A stretch of 64,000 nt of DNA. It comes from JAGVWJ01 sp964588555. Its GTDB lineage: Archaea > Micrarchaeota > Micrarchaeia > Anstonellales > Bilamarchaeaceae. The first letter of the stretch is position 1; every line of letters starts with the position of its first letter. The stretch is from positions 1 to 64,000 of the forward strand of contig CAZPPT010000002.1 in the NCBI GenBank assembly GCA_964588555.1. The letters run 5' to 3'. The position numbers and the translations under genes were made by a program. Below the pieces are notes generated by a model. It was not told the DNA's origin. It saw only the letters and a list, made by a program, of their open reading frames with translations, and searched no databases. Of this stretch, positions 8,390-15,611 are shown one piece after another.

Positions 8390-8729
8390 GTTTGACCCCT
8401 GAGTTTAGCAGTTCAAGAATATGTTTGTCGGCCAGAGAGTAGTACACTATCTTTCCTTCCTTCCTGAAGTTTACGAACCTGGCACTTCTCAAGACCCGTA
8501 ACTGATGCGACACAGCCGATTGGCTCATGGAAAGCAGATAGGCGATGTCGCAGACGCAAAGTTCTCTATGCGATAATGCAAATAAAATTTTTACTCTGGT
8601 AAAATCGCCCAACCCGCGGAAAATATCCGAGGCCTTCAGAATGACCCCGTCTTTCGGCATTTTGGATTTTGTCTGCAGAACCGCGGTTTTATTTATGAAA
8701 GTTACATCACACGTGTATTTGTTTTTCAT
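8376..8729 (-). CDS. ArsR/SmtB family metal-sensing repressor (CadC-like, two metal sites)
   Basis: This 117-residue winged-helix repressor carries both classical metal sites. The CadC-type alpha3N site is present as an N-terminal Cys7 and ELCVCD in the DNA-binding domain. The SmtB-type alpha5 site is present as Asp-x-His and His-x-x-Glu with exact spacing (D, +2 H, +13 H, +16 E) in the last helix. The recognition helix is SQSAVSHQLRVLRSA. The gene leads a two-gene operon with the P1B ATPase. An inverted repeat CATATGA-N8-TCATATG overlaps its start, in agreement with metal-relieved autorepression. Likely inducers are Cd, Pb or Zn. Confidence 0.92.
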   Translation of the reverse strand: MKNKYTCDVTFINKTAVLQTKSKMPKDGVILKASDIFRGLGDFTRVKILFALSHRELCVCDIAYLLSMSQSAVSHQLRVLRSARFVNFRKEGKIVYYSLADKHILELLNSGVKHARE

Positions 8730-8748
8730 ATGAGCACTTATTCATATG
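8727..8748. promoter_or_regulatory. Operator of the metal repressor: CATATGA-N8-TCATATG
   Basis: A perfect 7-bp inverted repeat overlaps the start codon of the repressor. Read on the minus strand its core is TGAA-N6-CTCA, one base from the ArsR/SmtB consensus TGAA-N6-TTCA. Binding here would block the repressor-ATPase operon; it lies 75 bases from the divergent DMT transporter, which may be co-regulated. Confidence 0.7.
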
Positions 8749-8823
8749 TTCAATTAATAAACTTTTCTGGCTGCTGATTTTTGTACACATATAAGGTTTA
8801 AATTTATCTTACGAGTGTATATC

Positions 8824-9759
8824 ATGAAACAGTATCATCCCTTGCTGTTTGTGGTAGCGTCTGCCGTGCTTTACGGATTGGGCATTCCACTTGCAAAAAT
8901 TTTGCTATCCAATGTACAGCCGGTGCTCCTTGCAGGTTTGCTATATTTCGGTGCATTTGCGGGGTTATTCGTTTTCAGTTTGTTTGGTAGAAAGAAAAAA
9001 GAGCAGACCAAAATTAATAAAAATGATTTTCCTTGGTTAGCAGGCGTAGTTTTATTTGGAGGCATACTTGCTCCGATACTGATACTGTTCGGTCTTACCC
9101 AGGTTTCTGGAGTTGCCGCTTCCTTGTTATTGAATCTTGAGGGCGTGGCCACTGCACTTGTGGCAAGCATACTCTTTCGAGAGTTTACAGGCAAACGATT
9201 CTGGATTGCACTAGTGTGTATGACTGTTGCAGGTATTTTACTAAGTTGGAGCGGAGGGGGCAACGTTTCTCCTGTTGGTCCACTCTGTATTCTCTTGGCA
9301 ATTTTTTTCTGGGGGCTGGATAATAATCTCACAAGGAAAATAACCAGTATTGAACCCATGGAAATCGCAAAAATCAAATGTTTTTTTGCAGGTGTGGTGA
9401 ATATTGCAATAGGATTATTTTTAGGGGCCGGGCTCGTTGCCAACATACCTGTTTTATCTGCCATGATTGTGGGTACTTTCAGTTATGGAGTGAGTATCGT
9501 TCTCTTCATTTATGCGCTTCGTGGTTGGGGAGCTGCAAGAACCGGCGCATTTTTCAGCGTCGCCCCGTTTATAGGTGCAATCGCTTCTGTTGTTCTATTG
9601 AACGAAAGCACTAACTGGAACCTACTGTTTGCGTTTGTTCTAATGGCATTTGGAACATGGCTAATCATAAGTGAAAAGCATTCACATAGTCATTATCATG
9701 GCAAATCCTATCATGTCCATGAGCATTACCATGGCGATGAACATCAGCACGAACACTAA
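8824..9759 (+). CDS. DMT/EamA-type transporter with histidine-rich tail
   Basis: About 311 residues form ten predicted membrane segments in two EamA repeats (first ending near FWIALVCMTVAGILLSW, second from GPLCILLAIFFWGLD). The last 29 residues are a dense His/Asp/Glu tail with eleven histidines (SHSHYHGKSYHVHEHYHGD and so on), facing the cytoplasm or outside depending on topology. Members of the drug/metabolite superfamily export small molecules; a His-rich tail on a gene between cadmium and arsenic operons suggests metal-ion or metal-complex export or sensing (inference). The ATG at 8824 was preferred to a GTG at 8815 because it gives a normal MKQYHPLLF start. It diverges from the metal repressor. 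Confidence 0.8.
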   Translation: MKQYHPLLFVVASAVLYGLGIPLAKILLSNVQPVLLAGLLYFGAFAGLFVFSLFGRKKKEQTKINKNDFPWLAGVVLFGGILAPILILFGLTQVSGVAASLLLNLEGVATALVASILFREFTGKRFWIALVCMTVAGILLSWSGGGNVSPVGPLCILLAIFFWGLDNNLTRKITSIEPMEIAKIKCFFAGVVNIAIGLFLGAGLVANIPVLSAMIVGTFSYGVSIVLFIYALRGWGAARTGAFFSVAPFIGAIASVVLLNESTNWNLLFAFVLMAFGTWLIISEKHSHSHYHGKSYHVHEHYHGDEHQHEH

Positions 9760-9788
9760 AAGGGTACGATGCCGCACAACTTTTAAAC

Positions 9789-9808
9789 ATATAAGTACAA
9801 ACTTATAT
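9789..9808. promoter_or_regulatory. ArsR operator: ATATAAGT-acaa-ACTTATAT
   Basis: A perfect 8-bp inverted repeat with a four-base spacer lies immediately before the arsR ATG at 9810. It almost certainly mediates arsenite-relieved repression of arsR-acr3-arsC. Confidence 0.75.
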
Positions 9809-9809
9809 T

Positions 9810-10058
9810 ATGAATTATAAAATCATAAAGGCCATAAGCGACCCCACCCGTCTGAAAATATTGGTCAACATGAAAAACGGGGAAACCTGTGCTTGTGATT
9901 TTCCAACCTGCTGCGGAGTTAGCCAACCTGCCGTTTCCCAACACTTAAAGACGCTTTTGCAGACCGGACTGGTCAAAGTTCGCAGAGATGGGATCAGAAG
10001 ATTGTATTCTATCACTGCAAAGGGGTTGGCAATATTAAAAGATATGAATAACTGGTGA
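9810..10058 (+). CDS. arsR: ArsR family arsenite-responsive repressor
   Basis: The 82 residues form a minimal winged HTH: SDPTRLKILVNM, metal-binding segment ETCACDFPTCC, recognition helix SQPAVSQHLKTLLQ and wing VKVRRDGIRRLYSI. The CxC plus following CC provides the thiols for As(III) binding, as in the ELCVCDL motif of classical ArsR. It is followed at 4 bases by acr3 and then arsC, so it heads an arsenic operon. The palindrome at 9789-9808 just ahead of the start implies autorepression. The protein is shorter than the cadmium-type repressor at 8376 and lacks its alpha5 site, so the two sensors have separate specificities. Confidence 0.93.
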   Translation: MNYKIIKAISDPTRLKILVNMKNGETCACDFPTCCGVSQPAVSQHLKTLLQTGLVKVRRDGIRRLYSITAKGLAILKDMNNW

Positions 10059-10062
10059 TTTT

Positions 10063-11100
10063 TTGGAAACAAAACAACTTTCTTTTTTAGACCGTTACCT
10101 GACAATCTGGATATTCGCTGCAATGGTAATCGGAATACTTCTCGGTGCGTTTGCACCTGCATTTTCTGAATTTATCGGGAGCTTACAGATCGGTACGACT
10201 TCCATACCTATTGCAATCGGCCTTATCCTTATGATGTACCCTCCTTTTGCCAAGGTGAGATATGAGAAAATAGGGGAAGTCTTCAAGGATAAGAAAATCA
10301 TTGCATTGTCGCTTGTTCAAAACTGGATTATCGGGCCCATCCTGATGTTTGTTCTTGCAATTCTCTTTTTACGCGACATGCCGGAATACATGATCGGCCT
10401 CATAATGATCGGCATTGCCCGTTGCATCGCAATGGTTCTTGTATGGAACGAATTAGCAAAAGGCAATACGGATTATGCAGCAGGATTAGTGGCATTCAAT
10501 AGCGTATTCCAGGTTTTGTTCTACACCGTCTATGCATGGATATTCGTTACAATTTTACCCCCTTTTCTTGGGCTTGCCGGTAGCACGATAAACTTCAGCA
10601 TCTGGCAGGTAGCTGAGAGCGTTTTCATCTATCTAGGGATACCAGCAATAGCAGGCGCATTGACCCACCATTTTCTTGTAAAATCAAAAGGGGAAGAATG
10701 GTATCACAAGAAGTTCATACCGAAAATTAGCCCAATGGCACTCATCTTCCTGCTATTCACTATAGTAATAATGTTCAGTTTGAAAGGAGCACTTATCCTC
10801 AAAATACCTTTTGATGTTTTCCGCATTGCAATCCCGCTCCTACTTTATTTCGTGCTGATGTTCTTCATCAGCTTTTTTATGAGCAGGAAACTAGGTGCGG
10901 ATTATCCAAAGACAACAACCCTTTCCCTTACTGCGGCAAGCAATAATTTCGAGCTTGCCATCGCAGTTGCAGTGGCTGTTTTTGGCATTAATTCGGGTGT
11001 AGCATTTGCCGCAGTTATAGGTCCGCTTATTGAAGTGCCGGTTATGATTGGCCTGGTGGACGTTTCACTCGAATTCAAAAAAAGGCTTTTCAAGGAATAA
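10063..11100 (+). CDS. acr3: Arsenite efflux permease of the ACR3 family
   Basis: The 345 residues have about ten membrane segments. The LSFLDRYLTIWIF opening, the conserved Cys in GIARCIAMVLVWNELAKG (needed for As(III) transport in the family) and the late SLTAASNNFELAIAVAVAVFG motif all mark ACR3. Translation appears to start at a TTG (10063); a GGTGA overlapping the arsR stop lies 5 bases before it and the family-typical N-terminus begins exactly there. Sitting between arsR and arsC, it exports arsenite produced by the reductase. Confidence 0.95.
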   Translation: METKQLSFLDRYLTIWIFAAMVIGILLGAFAPAFSEFIGSLQIGTTSIPIAIGLILMMYPPFAKVRYEKIGEVFKDKKIIALSLVQNWIIGPILMFVLAILFLRDMPEYMIGLIMIGIARCIAMVLVWNELAKGNTDYAAGLVAFNSVFQVLFYTVYAWIFVTILPPFLGLAGSTINFSIWQVAESVFIYLGIPAIAGALTHHFLVKSKGEEWYHKKFIPKISPMALIFLLFTIVIMFSLKGALILKIPFDVFRIAIPLLLYFVLMFFISFFMSRKLGADYPKTTTLSLTAASNNFELAIAVAVAVFGINSGVAFAAVIGPLIEVPVMIGLVDVSLEFKKRLFKE

Positions 11101-11102
11101 AT

Positions 11103-11495
11103 ATGCGATATCTACTTTTCGTTTGCACTGAAAATTCTGCACGAAGCCAGATGGCAGAGGGTTTCTTCAATTTTTATAACAGGAATCCGGAATACGTCGC
11201 AATTAGTGCAGGTACGGCACCGTCCAAATCAACAAAACCATTTGCCATAGAAATCATGAAAGAAAATGGAATAGACATAAGCAAACAGATCCCGAAAATT
11301 CTCACGTGGGAAATGGCTCAGAATGCAGAGAGGGTTTATACGATGGGTTGCATTAATGCATGTCCTCTTACTCCGCCCGAAAAAACAAAAGATTGGAAAT
11401 TGGAAGACCCTGCTGGAGAGTCGATAGAAAAATTTAGGGAAGTGAGGGACGAGATTGAAAGACGAATAAAACGACTTGTCGCTGAACTTTCTTGA
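11103..11495 (+). CDS. arsC: Arsenate reductase, low-molecular-weight phosphatase fold
   Basis: The 130 residues contain the P-loop CTENSARS near residue 9 (CX5R), and the second and third redox cysteines in MGCINACP near residues 82-87, the arrangement of thioredoxin-coupled ArsC. The late DPAG motif supplies the phosphatase-fold aspartate. It reduces arsenate to arsenite using the three cysteines in relay and a thioredoxin-type donor. It begins two bases after acr3, completing the arsR-acr3-arsC operon. The thioredoxin partner is not in this operon, though several thioredoxin-fold proteins are encoded in the same island. Confidence 0.94.
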   Translation: MRYLLFVCTENSARSQMAEGFFNFYNRNPEYVAISAGTAPSKSTKPFAIEIMKENGIDISKQIPKILTWEMAQNAERVYTMGCINACPLTPPEKTKDWKLEDPAGESIEKFREVRDEIERRIKRLVAELS

Positions 11496-11518
11496 ACTGA
11501 AGCATTTTGGATGCGAAC

Positions 11519-11541
11519 ATTTGACAGAATTTTATCAAATT
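11519..11541. repeat. Copy 2 of ATTTGACAG dyad/direct repeat
   Basis: It reads ATTTGACAG, AATT, TTATCAAAT and T. It lies 24 bases after arsC and about 45 bases ahead of a leaderless small ORF. With the copy at 2728 it brackets the whole redox/metal/arsenic block in direct orientation. Confidence 0.6.
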
Positions 11542-11552
11542 TTACAGTAGAT

Positions 11553-11562
11553 ACTATATAGT
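11553..11562. promoter_or_regulatory. Palindromic TATA element ACTATATAGT
   Basis: A perfect 10-bp palindrome containing TATATA lies about 26 bases ahead of the ATG at 11584, the right distance for a leaderless archaeal transcript of the 34-residue ORF. Confidence 0.45.
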
Positions 11563-11583
11563 CTAAACTACCTGAAAATATTC

Positions 11584-11688
11584 ATGGAAGAAAACGAACC
11601 GAGAAGTAAAAAACTTGAGGATATCATCCCCAAATGGTTTGTTGAAGTAAAGCAGATGCTGAAGAAAAATGAAAGCCAACCACCCTAA
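11584..11688 (+). CDS. 34-residue acidic/basic small protein beside the integrase
   Basis: This short reading frame begins MEENEPRSKKLEDIIPKWF and continues with an amphipathic helix (VEVKQMLKKNE) before SQPP and stop. A TATA palindrome 26 bases ahead and a dyad 45-65 bases ahead support it as a real gene. It overlaps the 3' end of the convergent integrase gene by four bases. Size and location recall small excision or control factors next to recombinases, but there is no recognisable DNA-binding motif, so this is only a suggestion. Confidence 0.45.
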   Translation: MEENEPRSKKLEDIIPKWFVEVKQMLKKNESQPP

Positions 11689-12899
11689 TGGACAATATTT
11701 TTCCCTAATCCTTTTTCTAAAATCTTCTTCATCATGAGATCCCGGAATTCTTTGTCTTCCATTAGTTTATTCATCAAATCGTCGCTTGACTCGCGTTCCT
11801 TCTCCACTCTAATCAAAAGTTCCTGATCTAGGGGCAGTCCACATTTTGTACAAAATTGGGCTATGGGTGAGTTATGTTCTTTGCATCTTGCACAGGTGCG
11901 AACTCTCATTTTTTCCTCTTTTTCTTCGTCAGGTTTTGCTAAGCCATGCAGTTTCAATAAGGCGTTGTCTACATCACGTCCAGACAAGTGCACATAAGTA
12001 GCTGCCATATCCGAGCCTTGAACCCATCCAAAATATTCCTTCATCTGCGCTTCTGTGAACTTTCCTGCCATTGCAGTAGCTCTGCTATGCCTGAAAAGAT
12101 GCGGATAAATTCTTTTGTTTACACCTGCCTTTGCGGCTAGTTTTTTTATCAGGACATATATTGACCCGTGCATTATGGCTCTTTTGGCATTTTTTCTATT
12201 GGTTGCATTAGGATACCAAACAACTGCGTCTTGATCATTCTTGTAAGGGTGAATATCTATCCAATTTGCAAGAACTGGCGCTGAACTTATCACCCTTACT
12301 CTACGATCACCAGTCTTACCAGTAACCCTTAGGATAGCGCCGTATTGGTCAAACTGCAAATTCTTTATTCGGATGCTGAGTATTTCGCCTATTCGGCAAC
12401 CAGTTTCATAAAGAACCAGAATGAATGCTTTGTCCCGAATGGTTTCGGCTGCGTTTGCTATCTTCAAAACTTCATCTTCGCTTAAAAGTTCTTCAGGTAG
12501 TTTATGGCTCTGCTTTTTCATATTCTGCCTAAGCCAGGTGATTTCAGGCGGATAAACGTCGTCATTTCCCTTGACGTATTTGTAAATCATCTTCAAGACA
12601 GTTTTGAAATCGTATTTTGTTTGGAATTTATAATTTACGTTCGCTTCAAGGTCACCAACTACGGATATTAGGTCGTCCTTTGTCGCATTATTGAATGGCT
12701 TTTTCAGCCACATTGCCCATCTTCTAAGGCAATAAGCTACTTTCGCCACACGGCCATAACTGTGCCCCTTGGCAAGTTGTTTTTTGCAAAAAGCGACTAT
12801 CACTTCCTTGTTTTCTTTGCATATTTCCTTGTCGCTTCTTACCTTATCCAGAGTGCTTTCAAAGCTCTGCTGATAATGGTGTATATCGATCCCTTCCAT
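11685..12899 (-). CDS. Tyrosine recombinase (integrase/Xer-like) with C-terminal zinc ribbon
   Basis: About 404 residues: an N-terminal SAM-like core-binding domain (residues about 20-115), then the catalytic domain with the complete active set Arg169 (ETGCRIGE), Lys195 (VTGKTGD), His267 and Arg270 (PHLFRHSRA), Trp292 in the His/Trp position (FGWVQGSD) and nucleophile Tyr302 (AATYVHL). After it comes a C4 zinc ribbon (CARCKEH, FCTKCG; Cys336, 339, 350, 353) and a charged helix. The ribbon is common in archaeal element integrases. I took the ATG at 12899; a GTG three codons earlier is possible. It lies at the right end of the island and the perfect dyad at 12943-12964 is just upstream. Confidence 0.9.
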   Translation of the reverse strand: MEGIDIHHYQQSFESTLDKVRSDKEICKENKEVIVAFCKKQLAKGHSYGRVAKVAYCLRRWAMWLKKPFNNATKDDLISVVGDLEANVNYKFQTKYDFKTVLKMIYKYVKGNDDVYPPEITWLRQNMKKQSHKLPEELLSEDEVLKIANAAETIRDKAFILVLYETGCRIGEILSIRIKNLQFDQYGAILRVTGKTGDRRVRVISSAPVLANWIDIHPYKNDQDAVVWYPNATNRKNAKRAIMHGSIYVLIKKLAAKAGVNKRIYPHLFRHSRATAMAGKFTEAQMKEYFGWVQGSDMAATYVHLSGRDVDNALLKLHGLAKPDEEKEEKMRVRTCARCKEHNSPIAQFCTKCGLPLDQELLIRVEKERESSDDLMNKLMEDKEFRDLMMKKILEKGLGKNIVH

Positions 12900-12942
12900 A
12901 CCTATCACTCCGGTAGAAGGGCTATTTTATGCTTTATGTGAA

Positions 12943-12964
12943 ATTTGACAGGATTCTGTCAAAT
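12943..12964. repeat. Copy 3: perfect dyad ATTTGACAG-GATT-CTGTCAAAT
   Basis: Nine-base arms are perfectly inverted around GATT. The site begins 44 bases ahead of the integrase ATG, so it could be an operator or a recombinase core site (8-bp arms around a 6-bp GGATTC). It marks the right border of the island as judged from gene content. Confidence 0.65.
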
Positions 12965-13032
12965 CCCTGAGGCATTCAGAGCACACCTGTACGAGCGGCA
13001 GGAGCGTTTTCTTTTTACAAAATAAGGCGCAC

Positions 13033-13464
13033 TCATTTAGTGCCATGTTCTTCAAGTGCACGCTTCGCAGCTTCCTTTACGTGGGGGGACGTTATGACCA
13101 CGGAGTTGGCAAGAAAATTAAGCCCTAGCGGCGGGTTTTTCTGGGAAAATAATCTTATCATTTCTGCAAGGTTGGCTTCAACGACCTTATTTAGCTTCGC
13201 ATTAACGTCGCCCATGTTGATTTCGGGGTGTACCGCGACAAATCCGGCAACTGTCCGATACCGTTCAATTATATCCACTGCCGCATAAAAAAACCGGTCA
13301 CGGTGCGCGTCACCAAGATTCCGGATTAGTTCGGCAACTTTGTCAGGAGTCAAAGGGACTCCCAGTATCACGGCCCCCTCAATCTTTTTAGGCGCTGTCT
13401 TGGAAGCTGCTTTTTTTGCCGGGTGGCGCAGCCGGTTGTTTTTCCCAACTGGTGCTTTCATCAT
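13033..13464 (-). CDS. Conserved-looking hypothetical protein next to copper-storage gene
   Basis: The product is about 143 residues and is not recognised. After a basic, Lys/Ala/Pro-rich tail of 25 residues (HPAKKAASKTAPKK) comes a compact helical domain (VPLTPDKVAELIRNLGDAHR to the end) with no cysteines. I placed the start at the ATG ATG pair at 13464/13461 because a TTTTTAA (minus-strand TATA) lies about 25 bases ahead, fitting a leaderless transcript. A longer frame up to 13512 would overlap the preceding gene. It follows the Csp-like gene by 37 bases on the same strand. Confidence 0.5.
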   Translation of the reverse strand: MMKAPVGKNNRLRHPAKKAASKTAPKKIEGAVILGVPLTPDKVAELIRNLGDAHRDRFFYAAVDIIERYRTVAGFVAVHPEINMGDVNAKLNKVVEANLAEMIRLFSQKNPPLGLNFLANSVVITSPHVKEAAKRALEEHGTK

Positions 13465-13501
13465 ATAATAGCACCGCGTGAACTTTTTAATAGTTTGGAA
13501 C

Positions 13502-13843
13502 CTATCCGCCACTCATTTTTTCACACTCGCTGGCGCAATCTCTGCACGCTTGTGCGCATTCGTCCATTTTCGGATCCTTAAATGAAGCGCAGTCATCCGC
13601 ACATGCCCTGCAAATATCGGCACAAAGCCGGCACATATCCTTTGAAAATTTGGAATCCCTCACCATAAACGAGGCTGCGATGTTGCATGTTTTTGCACAG
13701 TCAAGAAGAAGCATAATGTGGCCTTTTTTTGCATGTTCCCCTCCTTTCTCAAGGCAATAACCAAGCGTCCTTGCACAGACAGTTGCGCAGCTAGCGCATG
13801 CCTTGATACAATTTTCCATGTCCGTAGTTCCCAAAGCCATCAT
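13502..13843 (-). CDS. Four-helix-bundle copper storage-like protein (Csp3/DUF326)
   Basis: The 113 residues carry 16 cysteines in the CxxxC/CxxC spacing of Csp proteins: NCIKACASCATVC in helix 1, YCLEKGG, LLLDCAKTC, DMCRLCADICRACADDC and DECAQACRDCASEC. In this family the cysteines line the core of a four-helix bundle and store many Cu(I) ions. No signal peptide is present, so it matches the cytosolic Csp3 type. Translation may start at 13843 or 13840; GGTGAT lies just ahead. Being just outside the metal-resistance island, it may be part of the same metal biology or an independent chromosomal gene. Confidence 0.85.
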   Translation of the reverse strand: MMALGTTDMENCIKACASCATVCARTLGYCLEKGGEHAKKGHIMLLLDCAKTCNIAASFMVRDSKFSKDMCRLCADICRACADDCASFKDPKMDECAQACRDCASECEKMSGG

Positions 13844-13990
13844 ATCACCGTCGTTCTTTTGGCAAGCCGCCTATAAAAAGCATATTTTGGCAAAGTTGCA
13901 TTAATGGAAAAATATCACATTATTTTTAAGCGGTAGTTAAAATTGCTGCGGGTGAGAATTCTTTAAAAGGATAATGCCGAAAGGTACCTC

Positions 13991-14959
13991 ATGCAGGCAA
14001 TGAACCTTGACACCGGACAACTCCTAAAAACCCCCTTATCAGGTAAAATAAAGCGGTTCTGGCTTGATGCGGACAACGAAGAAGAGATGTCAAAGCTCCC
14101 GGTTTTGCAAGAACACGTTGCAATAATGAAAAAACACCGCTTTACCTCATATATAGAATTTCCGGAGTATACGGGCATAGTCCTCTTTGAACTTCATTAT
14201 AAGGATCATCGCATTATAAGAAGGCCGTTCATCTTCTTCTTTGATGAAAAACGAATACTCAGCCTTGCCGCGCGGGACGAGTTTGAGCGGTTTTACCAAA
14301 ACGTTGTTGTGCAGAAAAAGGCAAGGCGAATCAAACGCGAGCGGATTATCTTTGAGCTTCTTGGGCAGACAATCAGGAAGAATAGCCAGATCGCACTTGA
14401 AATTGAGCGGGAAATTGGCAGGATGGAGGAAAGAGTCGGGGAATCACGGGAACTTAACGTAAAGCAGGCAATCGCAATACGGCGCGTGCTCCTTCGGCTA
14501 AGCAGGCACTACCTGACACAGCGTGAACTTATCTTCGAGTTTAAGGAAAACCGGATCAACCTCCTTGAGCCAAGCGAGGAATTCAACCATCGCCTTGCCG
14601 ACTTGTACAATGCGTTATTCTTTGACATAAACCTAAACGAGCAGTTGCACGCAATACTTGCAGACGTACGCGAACTGTACATGTCGACGATATCAAACAG
14701 GATCAATGACTCGATAAAGCGGCTTACAATAGTAACGGTGCTGTTTACAATTGTTTCAACCATAAGCGTGTTCCCCAATACGATTGCAACCATATTTGGC
14801 GTCCCGTATCTGCCGCTTCAAACAAATAATCCAATTGAATTATATGGCATTTCCTTACTCCCCTGGCAGATAATTGCATTTATTTTATTGGCATCTACGC
14901 TTGTTCCGGCATGGCTATTGTACCGATGGTGGAAACGAAACTACCAAAACTGGGGATAG
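13991..14959 (+). CDS. CorA-like divalent-cation transporter lacking the GMN motif
   Basis: The 322 residues follow the CorA plan: an N-terminal alpha/beta cytoplasmic domain, long charged helices (residues about 100-235), and two C-terminal membrane helices (LTIVTVLFTIVSTISVF and WQIIAFILLASTLVPAWLLY) with a basic tail. The family's GMN after the first helix, which forms the selectivity filter, is replaced by FGVPYLP. ZntB and other relatives vary this triplet, so substrate may not be magnesium, or the protein may not be a channel. The gene stands alone with a promoter in the 147-base gap before it; the next small gene follows at 33 bases. Confidence 0.7.
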   Translation: MQAMNLDTGQLLKTPLSGKIKRFWLDADNEEEMSKLPVLQEHVAIMKKHRFTSYIEFPEYTGIVLFELHYKDHRIIRRPFIFFFDEKRILSLAARDEFERFYQNVVVQKKARRIKRERIIFELLGQTIRKNSQIALEIEREIGRMEERVGESRELNVKQAIAIRRVLLRLSRHYLTQRELIFEFKENRINLLEPSEEFNHRLADLYNALFFDINLNEQLHAILADVRELYMSTISNRINDSIKRLTIVTVLFTIVSTISVFPNTIATIFGVPYLPLQTNNPIELYGISLLPWQIIAFILLASTLVPAWLLYRWWKRNYQNWG

Positions 14960-14992
14960 GGTTTATAAAAACAACCAAATAGAGGTACTTGT

Positions 14993-15238
14993 ATGGAAGA
15001 GATACACCGGAGTTTGGCCGACTATTCACTGCTTGTAAAAAAGGGCAAGGAGATGCCTGTGCACCCGCTTATTACGCTTAATGAACAGTTTAAGAATGAA
15101 TTGTTGTTGGCAACACAACCGCTTACGCCTAATGCACAAATGGAAAGGCCAGTATTGCAAACGCCGCTTGGAAGCGAAATGATTCAAAAGCTCGTTCCGC
15201 TTAAGACACGAAAGGTCGAAGAGAAGAAAGAGTACTGA
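14993..15238 (+). CDS. Small hypothetical protein ahead of PTPS gene
   Basis: The 81-residue product is not recognised. It is hydrophilic, starts MEEIHRSLADYSLLVKKGKE, and has a conserved-looking centre (HPLITLNEQFKNELLL) and basic end. A TATA-like GTTTATAAAAAC at about 14960-14971 precedes it by some 25 bases. The PTPS-like gene begins five bases after its stop, so both are probably on one transcript. Confidence 0.55.
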   Translation: MEEIHRSLADYSLLVKKGKEMPVHPLITLNEQFKNELLLATQPLTPNAQMERPVLQTPLGSEMIQKLVPLKTRKVEEKKEY

Positions 15239-15243
15239 TTTTT

Positions 15244-15582
15244 ATGAAAATAGGGATAATCGAATATATAGATGCAGCCCATTCTGCGATAATTAAGGGG
15301 GAAAAATACCCGCTTCACGGCCACACATACCAAATAGAGGTTGCAGTTGACGGTCCGGTAAAGGACGGAATTGTATTTGACTTTTGCGACTTACGGGATA
15401 TTGTAAAAGACGTGCTCAAGAAGTACAATAAGAAAAACCTAAATGAGGTCCTTGAAAATTCAACGGGCGAGAACTTCGCGCTTGCGCTCCATACGGACGT
15501 AAGGAAACGAGTGCCGCAGCACCTGAAAGTTTTTATCAAGCTCTGGCAGGGACATAACAAATGGGTTGAATATACAGAATAG
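15244..15582 (+). CDS. 6-pyruvoyl-tetrahydropterin synthase/QueD family enzyme without the catalytic Cys
   Basis: The 112-residue enzyme keeps the zinc ligands His13 (DAAH) and His25/His27 (LHGHTY), the FDFCDLRDIV motif and the terminal LWQGHNKWVEY typical of PTPS/QueD. In CxxxHGH enzymes the residue four before the first His is the catalytic Cys; here it is Lys21, preceded by Glu20. PTPS-III proteins, which replace dihydroneopterin aldolase in folate synthesis, use Glu in place of Cys (family knowledge). The convergent folK-folP pair just beyond supports a pterin branch role rather than queuosine. It may release 6-hydroxymethyl-dihydropterin for FolK. Confidence 0.75.
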   Translation: MKIGIIEYIDAAHSAIIKGEKYPLHGHTYQIEVAVDGPVKDGIVFDFCDLRDIVKDVLKKYNKKNLNEVLENSTGENFALALHTDVRKRVPQHLKVFIKLWQGHNKWVEYTE

Positions 15583-15611
15583 GGGGGCTTTTCCTTAAGG
15601 TACTACGTTGC

